From NCBI GenBank assembly GCA_030753265.1, contig JASMCQ010000038.1:1-52891 (forward strand): a DNA stretch of 52,891 nt, read 5' to 3'. This DNA comes from Dehalococcoidia bacterium. GTDB lineage: Bacteria > Chloroflexota > Dehalococcoidia > UBA3495. Under the pieces are notes generated by a model. The model was given only the letters and a program-made list of their open reading frames with translations, was not told where the DNA came from and did no database searches. Made by a program: the position numbers and the translations under genes. This document shows positions 18,922-28,712 of this stretch, in pieces. Position 1 is the first letter of the stretch, and each line of letters starts with the position of its first letter.

Positions 18922-20784
18922 CTACTCAACGGTGACGGATTTGGCCAGATTGCGGGGTTGGTCCACGTCACAGCCCCGAACCACCGCGATGTGGTAGGCC
19001 AGCAATTGCAGCGGCACCGCGGCCAGCAGGGGAACCAGGTTTTCCGGCGCCTGGGGAATGTAGAGGACGTCATCCACCTGGGAGGGAAGGTCCTGGTCTC
19101 CCTCGGTCACGATGGCCAGCACCACCCCGTCTCGGGCCTTCACCTCTTTGATGTTGTTCACCACTTTATCGTACGGCCCGTCCCGGGGCGCCAGCGCCAC
19201 GATCGCCATATTCCGGTCGATCAGGGCGATGGGCCCGTGCTTCATCTCACCAGCCGGGAGCCCTTCGGCATGGATGTAGCTGATCTCCTTCAGCTTGAGG
19301 GCGCCCTCCAGGGCAATGGGGGCATTCATGCCGCGGCCCAGGAACAGGAAATTATTGTAGGTGGAATACCGCCGGGCCATTTGCCGGTAGACGTCGGTAT
19401 CGGCCAGCATTTCACCGACCAGCCGGGGGCATTGTGAGAGGTCGTCAACCAGTTGCCGGGACCGGTCCGGATCGATGAAGCCGCGTTCCCGGCCCAGGTA
19501 CACCGCCAAGAGGTTCAGCGTGGTGAGAGACGCGATGAACGTTTTGGTGCTGGCCACCCCAATCTCAATTCCGGAGCGCATGTAGAGGGTGCCTTCGGCC
19601 ATGCGGGTCGCTTGGCTGCCTTCGACATTGCAGATAGTGATGAGCCTGCTGCCCTTTTCCCGCACCAAATGCATTGCCGCCACCGTATCCGCCGTTTCTC
19701 CCGATTGGCCGATGGCAACGACCAGGGTGCGCTCATCGATATACGGGTCACGGTGGCGGAACTCCGAGGCGCTCTCCGCCTCGGCGGGCAGGCCTGCCAG
19801 GCGTTCCACCAGGTGGCGGCCCACCTGGGCCGCATGAAGGCTGGTGCCGCAGCCAATCAGCACCACCCGCGTCAAGGCTTTTATTTCCTCGTTGGACAGG
19901 GGCAGCTCCGCCAGGTCGACCCGGCCCGTTTGGAAGTCCACCCGCTGCCGCATTGCGCTGGCAACGGCCTGGGGCTGCTCCATGATCTCCTTGAGCATGA
20001 AGTGCCGGAAGCCGCCCTTGTCGATGAGGATGTCCTCCTGAGACACCGTGCGGACTTCTTTCTCGATGGAACGGCCTTCCAGGTCCGAATAGGTGGTGCC
20101 CTCTCGCGTGACCACCGCCATCTCGCCTGAATCGAGGAACCCCACCCCGTCTATCACGGGATCGTGCCGGAACAGCGGCACCAGGGCAGGAAGGTCGCTG
20201 CAGATGATGCCCTGCCCATCCCGGTGCGCCACCACGATCCCGCCGGCGTATCCCAGCCGTAGGGCGCAAATTATTCCGCTGTGGCCCTGATGGGTGGCGG
20301 TAACGGCTTGCGACCCCTGAAGTAACTTTCCCATCCGCCGGAAAGCGTCCTCGAAGCTCAGGCCTTGGTCCACACCCTCTTCGACGAGGTGAGTGATGAC
20401 CTCCGTATCTGTCTCGGAGGAAAAGTGGTGCCCCTCAGCCTGCAGGCGGGACTTGAGTTCCACGAAGTTTTCCACGATGCCGTTATGCACCACGGCAATC
20501 CGGCCCTGACAGTCGGTATGGGGATGGGCGTTGGCGTCCGACGGTCTGCCGTGGGTAGCCCAGCGGGTGTGGCCCAGACCCACGGAGCCCTGGGGCAAGT
20601 CACGCTGATTGGCCGCCGCCAGGCCGCCTACCTTGCCCACGGCCCTGCGGAACTGGAGTTCCCCGGCAGGGTCTAAAATGGCGATACCGGCGCTATCGTA
20701 GCCCCGGTACTCCAGACGCCGCAGCCCTTCGAAGATGATGGGCCAAGCGTCCTTATCTCCTACATATCCGACTATTCCGCACAA
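18922..20784 (-). CDS. glmS: Glutamine-fructose-6-phosphate aminotransferase (isomerizing)
   Basis: Makes glucosamine-6-phosphate for peptidoglycan and other amino sugars. The enzyme needs Cys as its mature N-terminus. The TTG at 20784 is directly followed by TGC (CGIVGYVG) and has AAGGGGG 5 nt upstream, so it is the start rather than the ATG 19 codons earlier. That gives 620 residues. Residues 2-230 are the class II glutamine amidotransferase domain (Cys2, HTRWATHG, HNGIVEN). Two SIS sugar-isomerase domains follow (GCGTSLHAA; SQSGETADT; GMNAPIALEGALKLKEISY), ending in the typical PRNLAKSVTVE. No glmS ribozyme is recognisable upstream. Confidence 0.97.
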   Translation of the reverse strand: MCGIVGYVGDKDAWPIIFEGLRRLEYRGYDSAGIAILDPAGELQFRRAVGKVGGLAAANQRDLPQGSVGLGHTRWATHGRPSDANAHPHTDCQGRIAVVHNGIVENFVELKSRLQAEGHHFSSETDTEVITHLVEEGVDQGLSFEDAFRRMGKLLQGSQAVTATHQGHSGIICALRLGYAGGIVVAHRDGQGIICSDLPALVPLFRHDPVIDGVGFLDSGEMAVVTREGTTYSDLEGRSIEKEVRTVSQEDILIDKGGFRHFMLKEIMEQPQAVASAMRQRVDFQTGRVDLAELPLSNEEIKALTRVVLIGCGTSLHAAQVGRHLVERLAGLPAEAESASEFRHRDPYIDERTLVVAIGQSGETADTVAAMHLVREKGSRLITICNVEGSQATRMAEGTLYMRSGIEIGVASTKTFIASLTTLNLLAVYLGRERGFIDPDRSRQLVDDLSQCPRLVGEMLADTDVYRQMARRYSTYNNFLFLGRGMNAPIALEGALKLKEISYIHAEGLPAGEMKHGPIALIDRNMAIVALAPRDGPYDKVVNNIKEVKARDGVVLAIVTEGDQDLPSQVDDVLYIPQAPENLVPLLAAVPLQLLAYHIAVVRGCDVDQPRNLAKSVTVE

Positions 20785-21009
20785 GGCTCCCCCTTGTAAA
20801 CGTCGAGCGATAGCTGTCAGCAGTATATTGACGGCCATCATCCCATGTCAACGCGCCGCAGCGCCGGGGTCCGCGATGCTGGGTCAAGGAGCCAGCTGGA
20901 CCCCTCATTCCTTTGCTTCAAACTTTTAGGCGAATATTCGGGCAAATCCCAGGGCAAGATTTTGGGGCCGGGCCGGGCCCCGGACCTTGAGCCCATCAGT
21001 AAAACCTGG

Positions 21010-21463
21010 TCACCTTTGCAAATCCGCCAGAAAATTGATCAGGTCGGTGGCCAGATCTTGGGCAAGCTCGTCATTCTGTGAATCCGCCAAATCCTTGAGG
21101 TTCTCGTCCACGCTCGACTCTTCCTCGAAAATGTCCTTGAGGGACAGGTCGAGGCCAGTTCCGCCCCCGCTGCCGCTTTCTTCTTCTTTTTCAGCCGGCG
21201 CATCGTCGGAACCGGCGGCCTTCTCCGGAGTTGGCGCCCCAGACGCCGCCGCCGCCGCTGGCTGCCCGCCCGCCCCGGCTGCTGGAGCGCCGCCGGCCGA
21301 CCCGCCGTTGGGGGCCTTCGAAGATCACTCCGGTTTCCACCCGGAGGAGGGGCCGGCGTAAGGCCGGGACCAGGCAATGCAGGACCTCCGGCCACCCCAC
21401 TCCAGCCGGGGAGGGCAGCCGGCGAACCAGGGAGAGAGTCTCCGTTTCGCCGGACCGGTCCAA
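21010..21463 (-). pseudogene. Frameshifted hypothetical gene with acidic C-terminal tail
   Basis: Two reverse-strand frames look coding in series. From about 21463 to 21330 one frame has strong GC3 bias (SGETETLSLVRRLP, then a hydrophobic-basic stretch ending TGVIFEG). It is open but runs on into Arg/Gly noise. In a second frame, opened by TGA 21327-21325 and closed by TGA 21012-21010, an Ala/Gly-rich linker leads to a clear acidic, helical tail (SLKDIFEEESSVDENLKDL, then ADSQNDELAQDLATDLINFL). That second frame has no start of its own before the tail, so a frameshift near the C-run at about 21315 is inferred. The 5' end and function are unknown. It lies upstream of glmS on the same strand and is divergent from holA. 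Confidence 0.45.
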
Positions 21464-21583
21464 GGCCCGGCGGCAGTTGGCCCCGACATGATAATATGAT
21501 TCCGGAGCGGGGTGCGGGGGCCCGCCGCGGGGCTGGTCCGGTACCCCTCGGAGTCCGCGGAGTCACCCGCTTGGAGCGGATAG

Positions 21584-22597
21584 TTGTCGACCCACGTGTT
21601 CTACGGCGATAGTTTCCTGGTGCCTCGGGAGTTAAAACGTCTGGAGGCGGATATCGGCGTCGGGGAGTTGCTGGACGCAAACCGCCACTCCCTCCGAGGA
21701 AACCAGCTCAAGCCGGCGGAGCTGACCAGCATCTGCAACGCCCTCCCTTTCATGGACGACCGGCGGTTGGTGCTCGTGGACGGTTTGCTGACCACCCTGG
21801 AACGGCGCACCGGCCGGGGCTGGAGACGGAAGGGAGACGGTGGCAAATCATCCCCTCCCCTCGGCGGTTGGAAAGAGTTGGCCCAGGCTGTGCCGGTCAT
21901 GCCGGAGACGACGGTGCTGGTCTTCCTGGACGGACCCCTTTCCAAGGGCAACCCTCTCCTGCGTCTGCTGAGCCCGCTCGCCCAGGTCCAAGAGCTGCTG
22001 GCGCCCGAAAAGGAGGCGTTGTCCCGCTGGATCAAAGAGTCGGCCCAGGAACGCGGCAGCAGCATCAACCCGGCCGCAATCAGGTGCCTGACCGACCTGG
22101 TGGGGAACGATCTTTGGACCATGGACCGGGAGATCGAGAAGCTGACCCTGTACGCGTCGGGACGGGCTATCGAGCAGTCCGACGTTATGGAGTTGGTATC
22201 CCAGGTGCGGGAGGCCAATATATTCGCCGCGGTGGACGCGATGATCGATGGCCGGCCCGGCCAGGCCCTCCGCCTGCTGCACCGGCTCCGCCAGGATGGA
22301 CGCGATGCGTCCAACATCTTCACGATGGTCGAGCGCCAGCTACGCAATCTGGCCTTGGCCCGTGATGCCTTGGACCGGCGGGTTGCGACGAGAGACATGG
22401 GCGCGCAGACCGGCATCTTCCCACCGTACGCCCTTCAGAAAACCCTCGAACAGGCCCGCCGCCACTCCTCACGGGATATCGCCGCCCGTTACCGCCGTTT
22501 GCTGGAGGCGGACCTGGCGGTCAAGCAAGGCCGCCTGGAACCTGACCTGGCCATTGAATTGATGGTGGTCGGCCAGGGCGCCCGGACCAGGGCCTAG
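21584..22597 (+). CDS. holA: DNA polymerase III delta subunit
   Basis: Clamp-loader subunit that opens the beta clamp. 337 residues, normal for HolA. The N-terminal domain has FYGDSFLVPRELKRLE, the YGxDxFL-type start of the family. Next comes LPFMDDRRLVLVDGL, then the AAA+-like region (MPETTVLVFLDGP) and the DIEKLTLYA-like helix (MDREIEKLTLYASG). The C-terminal collar domain carries FAAVDAMIDGRPGQALRLLHRL and LEADLAVKQGRLEPDLAIELMVV, both diagnostic. Start TTG 21584 has GGAG 7 nt upstream. A dispersed repeat copy begins at the base after its stop codon. Confidence 0.93.
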   Translation: MSTHVFYGDSFLVPRELKRLEADIGVGELLDANRHSLRGNQLKPAELTSICNALPFMDDRRLVLVDGLLTTLERRTGRGWRRKGDGGKSSPPLGGWKELAQAVPVMPETTVLVFLDGPLSKGNPLLRLLSPLAQVQELLAPEKEALSRWIKESAQERGSSINPAAIRCLTDLVGNDLWTMDREIEKLTLYASGRAIEQSDVMELVSQVREANIFAAVDAMIDGRPGQALRLLHRLRQDGRDASNIFTMVERQLRNLALARDALDRRVATRDMGAQTGIFPPYALQKTLEQARRHSSRDIAARYRRLLEADLAVKQGRLEPDLAIELMVVGQGARTRA

Positions 22598-22726
22598 CGC
22601 ACTGTCTGGAAAATAGCTTTACATCGGCGAAAGTGTGGGACATTCCGGCCCACGATTGTCTCTGACGGCATCGGGCCGGTATCCAGAGGAGAGTTAGCTG
22701 GATCGCGGCCTTCGCGGGATGACGGG
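22598..22726 (-). repeat. Dispersed structured repeat, copy B
   Basis: On the reverse strand it starts CCCGTCATCCCGCGAAGGCC. It continues through CTCTGGATACCGGCCCGATGCCG and GACAATCGTGGGCCGGAATG to GCTATTTTCCAGACAGTGCG. This matches copy A closely in the middle and copy C at the head. It directly abuts the holA stop codon, so it could act as a 3' hairpin or terminator for holA. Confidence 0.6.
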
Positions 22727-22767
22727 CGGCCAGGCGTCAAGCCGTTGACGAGACGCTGGCCGCGCCT

Positions 22768-23745
22768 CTATTCCAACGGCACGACGGGGTTATAGCAGGC
22801 GACCCAGTGGCCGGGTTCCGCCTCCACCAGGGGCGGCCGCCGCTCCGACCGGCAACGGGCGAGGGCCTTATTGCACCGGGGCAGGAAGGGGCACTCCTCG
22901 GGCAGGCCGATCATGTCAGGGGGGGAGCCCGGCAAGGGTTGCAGCCGCTTGCCCGGCTCGTCCAGCCGGGGCAGCGATTGCAAAAGAGCCCAGGTGTACG
23001 GGTGCCGCGGCCGCTGGAACAGGGGAATGACACTCGCCATCTCCACCATGGTGCCTCCGTAGATTACCCCTACCTGATTGGCCATGGTGGCCACGACGCC
23101 CATGTCGTGGGTAATTAGCAGGATCGACGCGATTTGCTCCCGGCAGAGCCGCTTCAGCAGGTCCAGAATCTCCGCCTGCAACGTCACATCCAACCCGGAG
23201 GTTGGTTCATCGGCGACCAGCAGGCGCGGTCCCAGCACAAGACCAATGGCCAGCATGATCCGCTGGCACATCCCGCCGCTCAGGCTGAAGGGGTACTGGC
23301 CCATGATCCGTCTGGGATCCGGAAGCCCCATCTCCCGCAGGATCTCCTGGGCCATCGAGTTGGCGGCCCGGGCGCCCACGGCGGTGTGCTCCAGAATGAC
23401 CTCTTCCAGCTGCTCCCCAACCAGTTGGACCGGGTTCAATGCCGTTTGGGCGTCTTGGAAGACCATGGAGATCTCCTTGCCCCTGAGGCGGCGCACGTAC
23501 TCGGAGCCGGCCCGGAGCAAGTCCACGCCATCGAAGAAGATGCGGCCCCCGCCCACTGTGGCCGAGGGAGGCAGCAGCCCCATGATTGCCAGAGCCAGGG
23601 TGCTCTTACCGGCCCCACTCTCGCCCACCAAGCAGAAGACCTGCCCCTCTTCTTGGACGAGACTGACCCCGTTGAGAGCTTTCACGTCACCCAGTGGCGT
23701 CCCAAAGCGCACGAACAGGTTGTCAACCTTCAGCGCTTCGACCAT
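22768..23745 (-). CDS. Oligopeptide/dipeptide ABC transporter ATP-binding protein (OppD/DppD type)
   Basis: 325 residues. The nucleotide-binding domain shows Walker A GESGAGKST (41-49), the signature LSGGMCQRIMLAI, Walker B LLVADEPTSGLDVT and a switch His (LLITHDMG). The C-terminal Opp-type extension FLPRCNKALARC and CYNP keeps the Cys pattern typical of OppD/DppD. It energises import of peptides or nickel-like solutes at the inner membrane. It is an orphan here: no permease, binding protein or OppF partner flanks it. Either it was separated from its operon or it serves another transporter. Confidence 0.92.
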   Translation of the reverse strand: MVEALKVDNLFVRFGTPLGDVKALNGVSLVQEEGQVFCLVGESGAGKSTLALAIMGLLPPSATVGGGRIFFDGVDLLRAGSEYVRRLRGKEISMVFQDAQTALNPVQLVGEQLEEVILEHTAVGARAANSMAQEILREMGLPDPRRIMGQYPFSLSGGMCQRIMLAIGLVLGPRLLVADEPTSGLDVTLQAEILDLLKRLCREQIASILLITHDMGVVATMANQVGVIYGGTMVEMASVIPLFQRPRHPYTWALLQSLPRLDEPGKRLQPLPGSPPDMIGLPEECPFLPRCNKALARCRSERRPPLVEAEPGHWVACYNPVVPLE

Positions 23746-23840
23746 CGGTGGCCCTTCCCTCGCTATACGGTGTGGCCCTTAAGATCTCCGGTATGGCGCC
23801 CCCGCCGGCTTCCCCGCACTGAACGGAGGAACGGGATACC

Positions 23841-24488
23841 TCAGTGGCCGTTCCGCAGGTCAACTGCTTGGACCCGTCCGGCTCGCAGCTCCCGTATCAG
23901 GTCGTCCAGACCATCGATGGGACACTGGAACCGGGTGGCGGCGGTGCCCAACTGTTCCAGGCGATGGGCGTCGCTGCCGCCGGTCGTGTTGGTTCTCAGC
24001 AGCTCTCCCAGGTCTTGGGAGAAGCTGTTCTCCATGGTGGAGCCCCGCCCGTTAACCGCCTCTATGGCGTCGCAAATCTGAAAGAGGCCGTCGGAACCGG
24101 CCCTGGCCAGCATCTCGGCCCGGGCCTCGGGTTTTCGGCCGGGGTCCTCAAGGAACCGGCGGCGGTACGGATGAGCAGCGACGACCGCCGCTCCTTTGCG
24201 CTCAACCACCGAGTGCAGAAAGGAGGGTTTGTGCAGGCCGAATTCGTACTGGTCCAGGCCGAACACCAGGACATGCCCGGTATCGGTATTTATCTCGCAG
24301 CCGGGCACCACCAAGAAGTCGTGCTTCCGTGATAAGGCTGTGACTTCATCGACGGACCAGAAGTTGTCATGCTCGGTTAGGCAGATTCCGTCCAGGCCCA
24401 TAGCCTTGGCCGATTCTATAAGCTCCTCGACGCCCATGAAACTGTCGTCCGACATCGGATAGGTATGGGTGTGGAGGTCAATTAACAC
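23841..24488 (-). CDS. PHP-domain phosphoesterase
   Basis: 215 residues spanning a single PHP domain (metal-dependent phosphoesterase, related to histidinol phosphatase and polymerase PHP domains). Metal-site motifs in order are LHTHTYP, TEHDNFWS, PGCEINT, VAAHPYRRR and GGSDAHRLEQLG, all in the expected places. It hydrolyses a phosphoester; the substrate is not predictable. Starts at GTG 24488. It follows the OppD-type gene region with no sign of a shared function, and the 242 bp upstream hold no gene. Confidence 0.85.
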   Translation of the reverse strand: MLIDLHTHTYPMSDDSFMGVEELIESAKAMGLDGICLTEHDNFWSVDEVTALSRKHDFLVVPGCEINTDTGHVLVFGLDQYEFGLHKPSFLHSVVERKGAAVVAAHPYRRRFLEDPGRKPEARAEMLARAGSDGLFQICDAIEAVNGRGSTMENSFSQDLGELLRTNTTGGSDAHRLEQLGTAATRFQCPIDGLDDLIRELRAGRVQAVDLRNGH

Positions 24489-24730
24489 TTTGTATTACGA
24501 TTCATCGCCAGTGCTTGGACTCTTCGAATACCGGGCCACCGCCCATGATACCAAAGGAGCAAACGAAAGGGGAAGGGCCGCGAGAGGATATCCGGGATTG
24601 ACCCGGCCGAAGCCGGGTACGGTACCTGGCGGCCGACCGGTAGCGCGGGCCGGAGCGACTGGCGCCCTGGACATCGGAAGGGGCGGCCCCGGCTGGCGGG
24701 GGTTCCCCAAAGCTGCGGGGGAATCCCGGG

Positions 24731-26986
24731 CTAGCGGGGGGCCAGTAGCCCTTCCTCGACCAACACCTCGATGATCTGGGCAGCCCGCCGGCCACCCACC
24801 TTCAACCGCCGCTCCAGGAAGGAGTTCGAAAGATGGGGATTGCGGAGGGCCAACTCGCGGGCTTCATCCAGCAACCGTTCCTCCGCCTCGTCTTCGTCCT
24901 CTCCGTCTTCGCCGATCTCCCCCAAGTTGATGACGGGCAGAGGGGGCCCTTTTTGGCTGGTCCAGTGCTCCACGAGTTGGTCGATCTCCTCATCGTAAAC
25001 CAGGGTACCCTGGACCCTCCTGGGTTTGGGGTTTTCGTTGTGCAGAAGCAGCATGTCCCCCTTTCCCAGCAGCTTCTCCGCGCCGATGGTGTCCAGTATC
25101 ACTCTGGAGTCCACCTGTGAGGCGACGGCGAAGGCGGCGCGGGCCGGAATGTTGGCCTTGAGGAGTCCGGTCACCACGTTGACGGAAGGCCGCTGGGTGG
25201 CCAGCACCAGGTGTATCCCGGTGGCCCGTCCGAGCTGGGCCAGGCGGACCAGGTTCTGCTCCACCTCGAAGCCGCCGACTATCATCAGGTCGGCCAACTC
25301 GTCGACGATGAGCACCAGGTAGGGCATGCGGTCCTCGGCCCGGGCGTTGTATCCAGCAATGTTGCGGGTGCCGGCCTCTTCCATCCGCTTGTAGCGGCGC
25401 AGCATCTCCCGCATCAGGCCCCGCAGGGCAACGTTGACCTCGTCCGCATCCACAATCACGGGCGCGATGAGGTGGGGGATGCCATTGAAGGGGGTCAACT
25501 CCACCCTCTTGGGGTCTACCATCAGGAATCGCATCTGGTCGGGCGTCTTGGTCAGCAGCAAGCTGGCAACGATGGAGTTGATGCAGACGCTCTTGCCACT
25601 GCCGGTGGCCCCGGCGATCAGGGCATGGGGCAGTGAGGCCAGGTCCACCACCACCGGGGCGCCACCCGTATCCTGCCCCAAGGCGATGGGAAGACCACCT
25701 TTGGCGGCGATCTTCGCGAAGGCCGGGGTTTCAATCACCTCCCTCAGATGCACCTTGCTCGGGGTGGGGGCCGGCACCTCCAGTCCCACCAACGCTTCTC
25801 CGGGCACCGGCGCTTCGATGCGCAGGAAGGGCGTCTTGAGCGCCAAGGCCAGGTCTTTCTCCCGCATCAGGATACTCTGCACCTTGACCCGGCTCCCCTC
25901 GAATTTCCCCTCCGGAGGCTCCGTCTTGATGACTTCGCCCCTCTTGGATACCCAGCCGGGAACCAATCCAAAGCGAACAATCCGGGGCCCCGATTTTATG
26001 TCCGTCACCTCAACGGCAACTCCGTGGTCGGCCAGGGTGGTTTCCACGTGCCGCGCCATCTGCAGCAGCGGGGCCTCGGAGAGATCGCGGGGGTCCGAAG
26101 GCGTGAGTTGGTCGGCGGTGGGAAGCTGCCACTTGGAACCTTTCCCGTTGACCGCCCCCACTCTCTTCTCCTTCAACGCGGCCTCTTGAGGGCCCTCCTC
26201 GATGGGGGACCAACTGGGGATAACCCCAGGCTCGCTGGCGGCCCACAGGCCGGTCATGTCGGCCGGCTCTGGCACGGAGGCCGCCGCCGGGTGGGCAGCC
26301 TCCGGCGCCGGTAAGCGATCCGCTAGCTTAGCCGGCAACCGCCGACCAACGGGCGCCCACACCCGGGCCATCCACCGCCGCCGGTAACGGACGTGAAACA
26401 AGGTGCGCAGGCCCCGGTCCAGGTAATAGACCCCGTGGTACAGCCCCAGATACAGGTAGACCGGCACGAATTGCAAGCCCAACACCAGGTACCGGAGAAG
26501 TCTGAGATAGGCGGGCCCCACCCGGCGCGGGAAGAGCAGCAGGGGCAGGATGAAGGAGATGGCGGCCAGCTTTCCCACCGCCAGCCCCAGAGGTGTCCCG
26601 CCGACGGCTTCCCCCCAGCGCCCGCTGAGGGTGGTCTCGGTGTAGAACCCGTCTCCTCTGGAGAATAATGATAACGCGCCGATGGACACCGTCGCTACGC
26701 CGGCCGCGACAATCCACCATCGCCAGTGGAATTTCAGAGACCGGGGATGGTACCGGAGGGCGGCAAGAGCCGCGACAATCCAGAGTCCGACCGGGATCCA
26801 GCCGTAGCCCAGGGCTTCAAAAGTCCAATGGCGGGCCGCTGGTGACAGCCCGAGACCCAGACCCAGGCCCAGTCCGAGGACCACGAAAACCAGTCCCTCT
26901 ATCGCGGGGCTGGGCCCGGCCCGAATAAGGTCTCTTAACTTTGGGGACGGGGCGACCGGGCGCCGCCGGCGAGCGGACTGTGCCAT
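24731..26986 (-). CDS. ftsK: DNA translocase FtsK/SpoIIIE
   Basis: 751-residue hexameric motor that pumps chromosomal DNA at the division septum. The N-terminus (about 25-185) has four to five membrane helices. After a linker come the alpha/beta motor domains with Walker A AGATGSGKSVCINSIV around residues 460-467 and Walker B LVLIVDELADLMIVG. LAQLGRATGIHLVLATQRPSVNVVTG follows. The C-terminal gamma winged helix (LSNSFLERRLKVGGRRAAQIIEVLVEEG) recognises KOPS-type sites. Start ATG has GGAGG 5 nt upstream. It lies 53 bp after rnj on the same strand. Confidence 0.96.
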   Translation of the reverse strand: MAQSARRRRPVAPSPKLRDLIRAGPSPAIEGLVFVVLGLGLGLGLGLSPAARHWTFEALGYGWIPVGLWIVAALAALRYHPRSLKFHWRWWIVAAGVATVSIGALSLFSRGDGFYTETTLSGRWGEAVGGTPLGLAVGKLAAISFILPLLLFPRRVGPAYLRLLRYLVLGLQFVPVYLYLGLYHGVYYLDRGLRTLFHVRYRRRWMARVWAPVGRRLPAKLADRLPAPEAAHPAAASVPEPADMTGLWAASEPGVIPSWSPIEEGPQEAALKEKRVGAVNGKGSKWQLPTADQLTPSDPRDLSEAPLLQMARHVETTLADHGVAVEVTDIKSGPRIVRFGLVPGWVSKRGEVIKTEPPEGKFEGSRVKVQSILMREKDLALALKTPFLRIEAPVPGEALVGLEVPAPTPSKVHLREVIETPAFAKIAAKGGLPIALGQDTGGAPVVVDLASLPHALIAGATGSGKSVCINSIVASLLLTKTPDQMRFLMVDPKRVELTPFNGIPHLIAPVIVDADEVNVALRGLMREMLRRYKRMEEAGTRNIAGYNARAEDRMPYLVLIVDELADLMIVGGFEVEQNLVRLAQLGRATGIHLVLATQRPSVNVVTGLLKANIPARAAFAVASQVDSRVILDTIGAEKLLGKGDMLLLHNENPKPRRVQGTLVYDEEIDQLVEHWTSQKGPPLPVINLGEIGEDGEDEDEAEERLLDEARELALRNPHLSNSFLERRLKVGGRRAAQIIEVLVEEGLLAPR

Positions 26987-27039
26987 TGAAACCTCCAGTG
27001 GTGTCCGAGGGAGGCAGACAGATATCAGCCGGAGCTGAC

Positions 27040-28698
27040 TTACGAATCAAGCACCACTGGAATAATCATAGGGCTTCGCCCTGAGGCTTTAGCTAGGAAA
27101 CTACGGGCAGTTTTCTGCACTTTTGCCCTGGTTTTCTCCGTTTCCTCCCTCAGATCGCCCCCGCCGTTCAAGAGTTGCCCCACCTCGCCGGTCAAACCCT
27201 CGAACAACTCTTCGGTCTCCACCGCGTCCATGAACCCGCTGCTCACCACCTTGACGCGTACCGGTGCCCCGCCAGTTGCCTTATCCGGAGTGAGGATTAA
27301 CACCACCACGCCGTCCTTGGACAGAGACCGCCGCTGGCTGAGCACCTGGCTCCGAGTGTCCCTGGTGCTCAGGCCGTCGATGAAGATGGGGCCCGCCGAC
27401 ACCTTCTCAACCACCTTCGCCGACTCCTCGGACAGTTCCAACACGTCGCCGTCTTCCAGAACGAAGATGCCCGCCTCGGCGATGCCCAAGTCCCAGGCCA
27501 GCCGGGCGTGGGCCACAAGGTGGCGATACTCTCCGTGGACCGGCACGAAGTAGCGGGGTCGGACCAGGCTCAAGACCAGTTTCAGCTCTTCTTGGCTGGC
27601 GTGGCCGTGGACGTGGACCAGAGCAATCCGGTCGTAGAGGACCCTGGCCCCTAGGCGGAACAGGTTGTCGATGGTCCGGCTGATGGGAAGCTCGTTGCCT
27701 GGAATCGGGCTGGCGGAGATGATAACCGTGTCCCCGGGTACAATCCGCACGTCCCGATGGTCGCCTTTGGCGATCCTCACCAGGGCCGACATCGGCTCCC
27801 CTTGACTGCCGGTGGTCACCAGCACCACTTGTTCCGGAGGCAATTCCCGGGCCTCATTCAGGGGACGCAGTATCCCTGGAGGGATTCTCAGATACCCTGT
27901 CTCCGATGCCACATTCACGTTGTCCACCATGCTGCGGCCGACGATGATTACCTTTCGGCCGTACCGTTCGGCGGCGTCCATCACCTGCTGGACCCGTGAG
28001 ATGAGGGAAGCGAAGGTGGTCACCATCACCCGGCCGGGGGCCTCCCGAATGGCCTGATCCAAGGCCTCTCCAACCACCTGCTCGGAAGGGGTGTAGCCGG
28101 GGACCTCGGCGTAGGTGGAATCGGACATCATCAGCAGGACTCCCTGGGAGCCGTACTGGGCCAGGGCCGCCAGGTCAATCTTCCGGCCGTCGACGGGGGT
28201 ATGGTCGATCTTGAAATCGCCGGTATGGATAAGTGTACCCGCCGGGGTTTCGATGGCGATCCCCATGGCGTCGGGAATACTGTGGCAAACCCGGAACCAG
28301 GTCGCCCGCAGGTTGTCCCCGAACTGGTAGGCGATTCCCGGCTCAATGGCCTCGAGGACGGCATCGCGAGTCGCCCGGCGCTGCTTGAGTTTCACGGAGA
28401 TGAGGCCGTGGGCCAGCTTGGGCGCGTACACCGGGACCTTGAGTTGGGCCAGCACGAAGGGCAGTGCCCCGATGTGGTCCTCATGCCCGTGGGTGATGAG
28501 AACGGCCCGAACCCGATCGGCCCGTTCCAACAGGTAGGATATGTCGGGGATGATGAGGTCCACCCCCAACATGTCCTCTTCGGGAAACTGGACCCCGCAG
28601 TCCACGACGATTATGTCCTCGCCGCATTCCACGACCATCATGTTCTTGCCGATTTCACCCAGCCCGCCCAGCGGGATGACGCGTAATTGTGGATTCAA
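27040..28698 (-). CDS. rnj: Ribonuclease J
   Basis: 552-residue metallo-beta-lactamase/beta-CASP ribonuclease with 5' exo- and endonuclease activity on mRNA and rRNA. The Zn site is H70-x-H72-x-D74-H75 in LITHGHEDHIGALPF. GDFKID, SDSTYAE, the beta-CASP region and the HVHGHASQEELKL/PVHGEYRH motifs follow, as does a C-terminal dimerisation domain. The start is TTG 28698 with AGGAAG about 11 nt upstream. It is 14 bp downstream of the uracil-DNA glycosylase gene and probably co-transcribed with it and ftsK. Confidence 0.96.
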   Translation of the reverse strand: MNPQLRVIPLGGLGEIGKNMMVVECGEDIIVVDCGVQFPEEDMLGVDLIIPDISYLLERADRVRAVLITHGHEDHIGALPFVLAQLKVPVYAPKLAHGLISVKLKQRRATRDAVLEAIEPGIAYQFGDNLRATWFRVCHSIPDAMGIAIETPAGTLIHTGDFKIDHTPVDGRKIDLAALAQYGSQGVLLMMSDSTYAEVPGYTPSEQVVGEALDQAIREAPGRVMVTTFASLISRVQQVMDAAERYGRKVIIVGRSMVDNVNVASETGYLRIPPGILRPLNEARELPPEQVVLVTTGSQGEPMSALVRIAKGDHRDVRIVPGDTVIISASPIPGNELPISRTIDNLFRLGARVLYDRIALVHVHGHASQEELKLVLSLVRPRYFVPVHGEYRHLVAHARLAWDLGIAEAGIFVLEDGDVLELSEESAKVVEKVSAGPIFIDGLSTRDTRSQVLSQRRSLSKDGVVVLILTPDKATGGAPVRVKVVSSGFMDAVETEELFEGLTGEVGQLLNGGGDLREETEKTRAKVQKTARSFLAKASGRSPMIIPVVLDS

Positions 28699-28712
28699 AT
28701 TAATGGCACTTC

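Noticed and set aside
20785..21009. glmS ribozyme upstream of glmS
   Set aside because: No core ribozyme pseudoknot sequence is recognisable in the 225 bp upstream.
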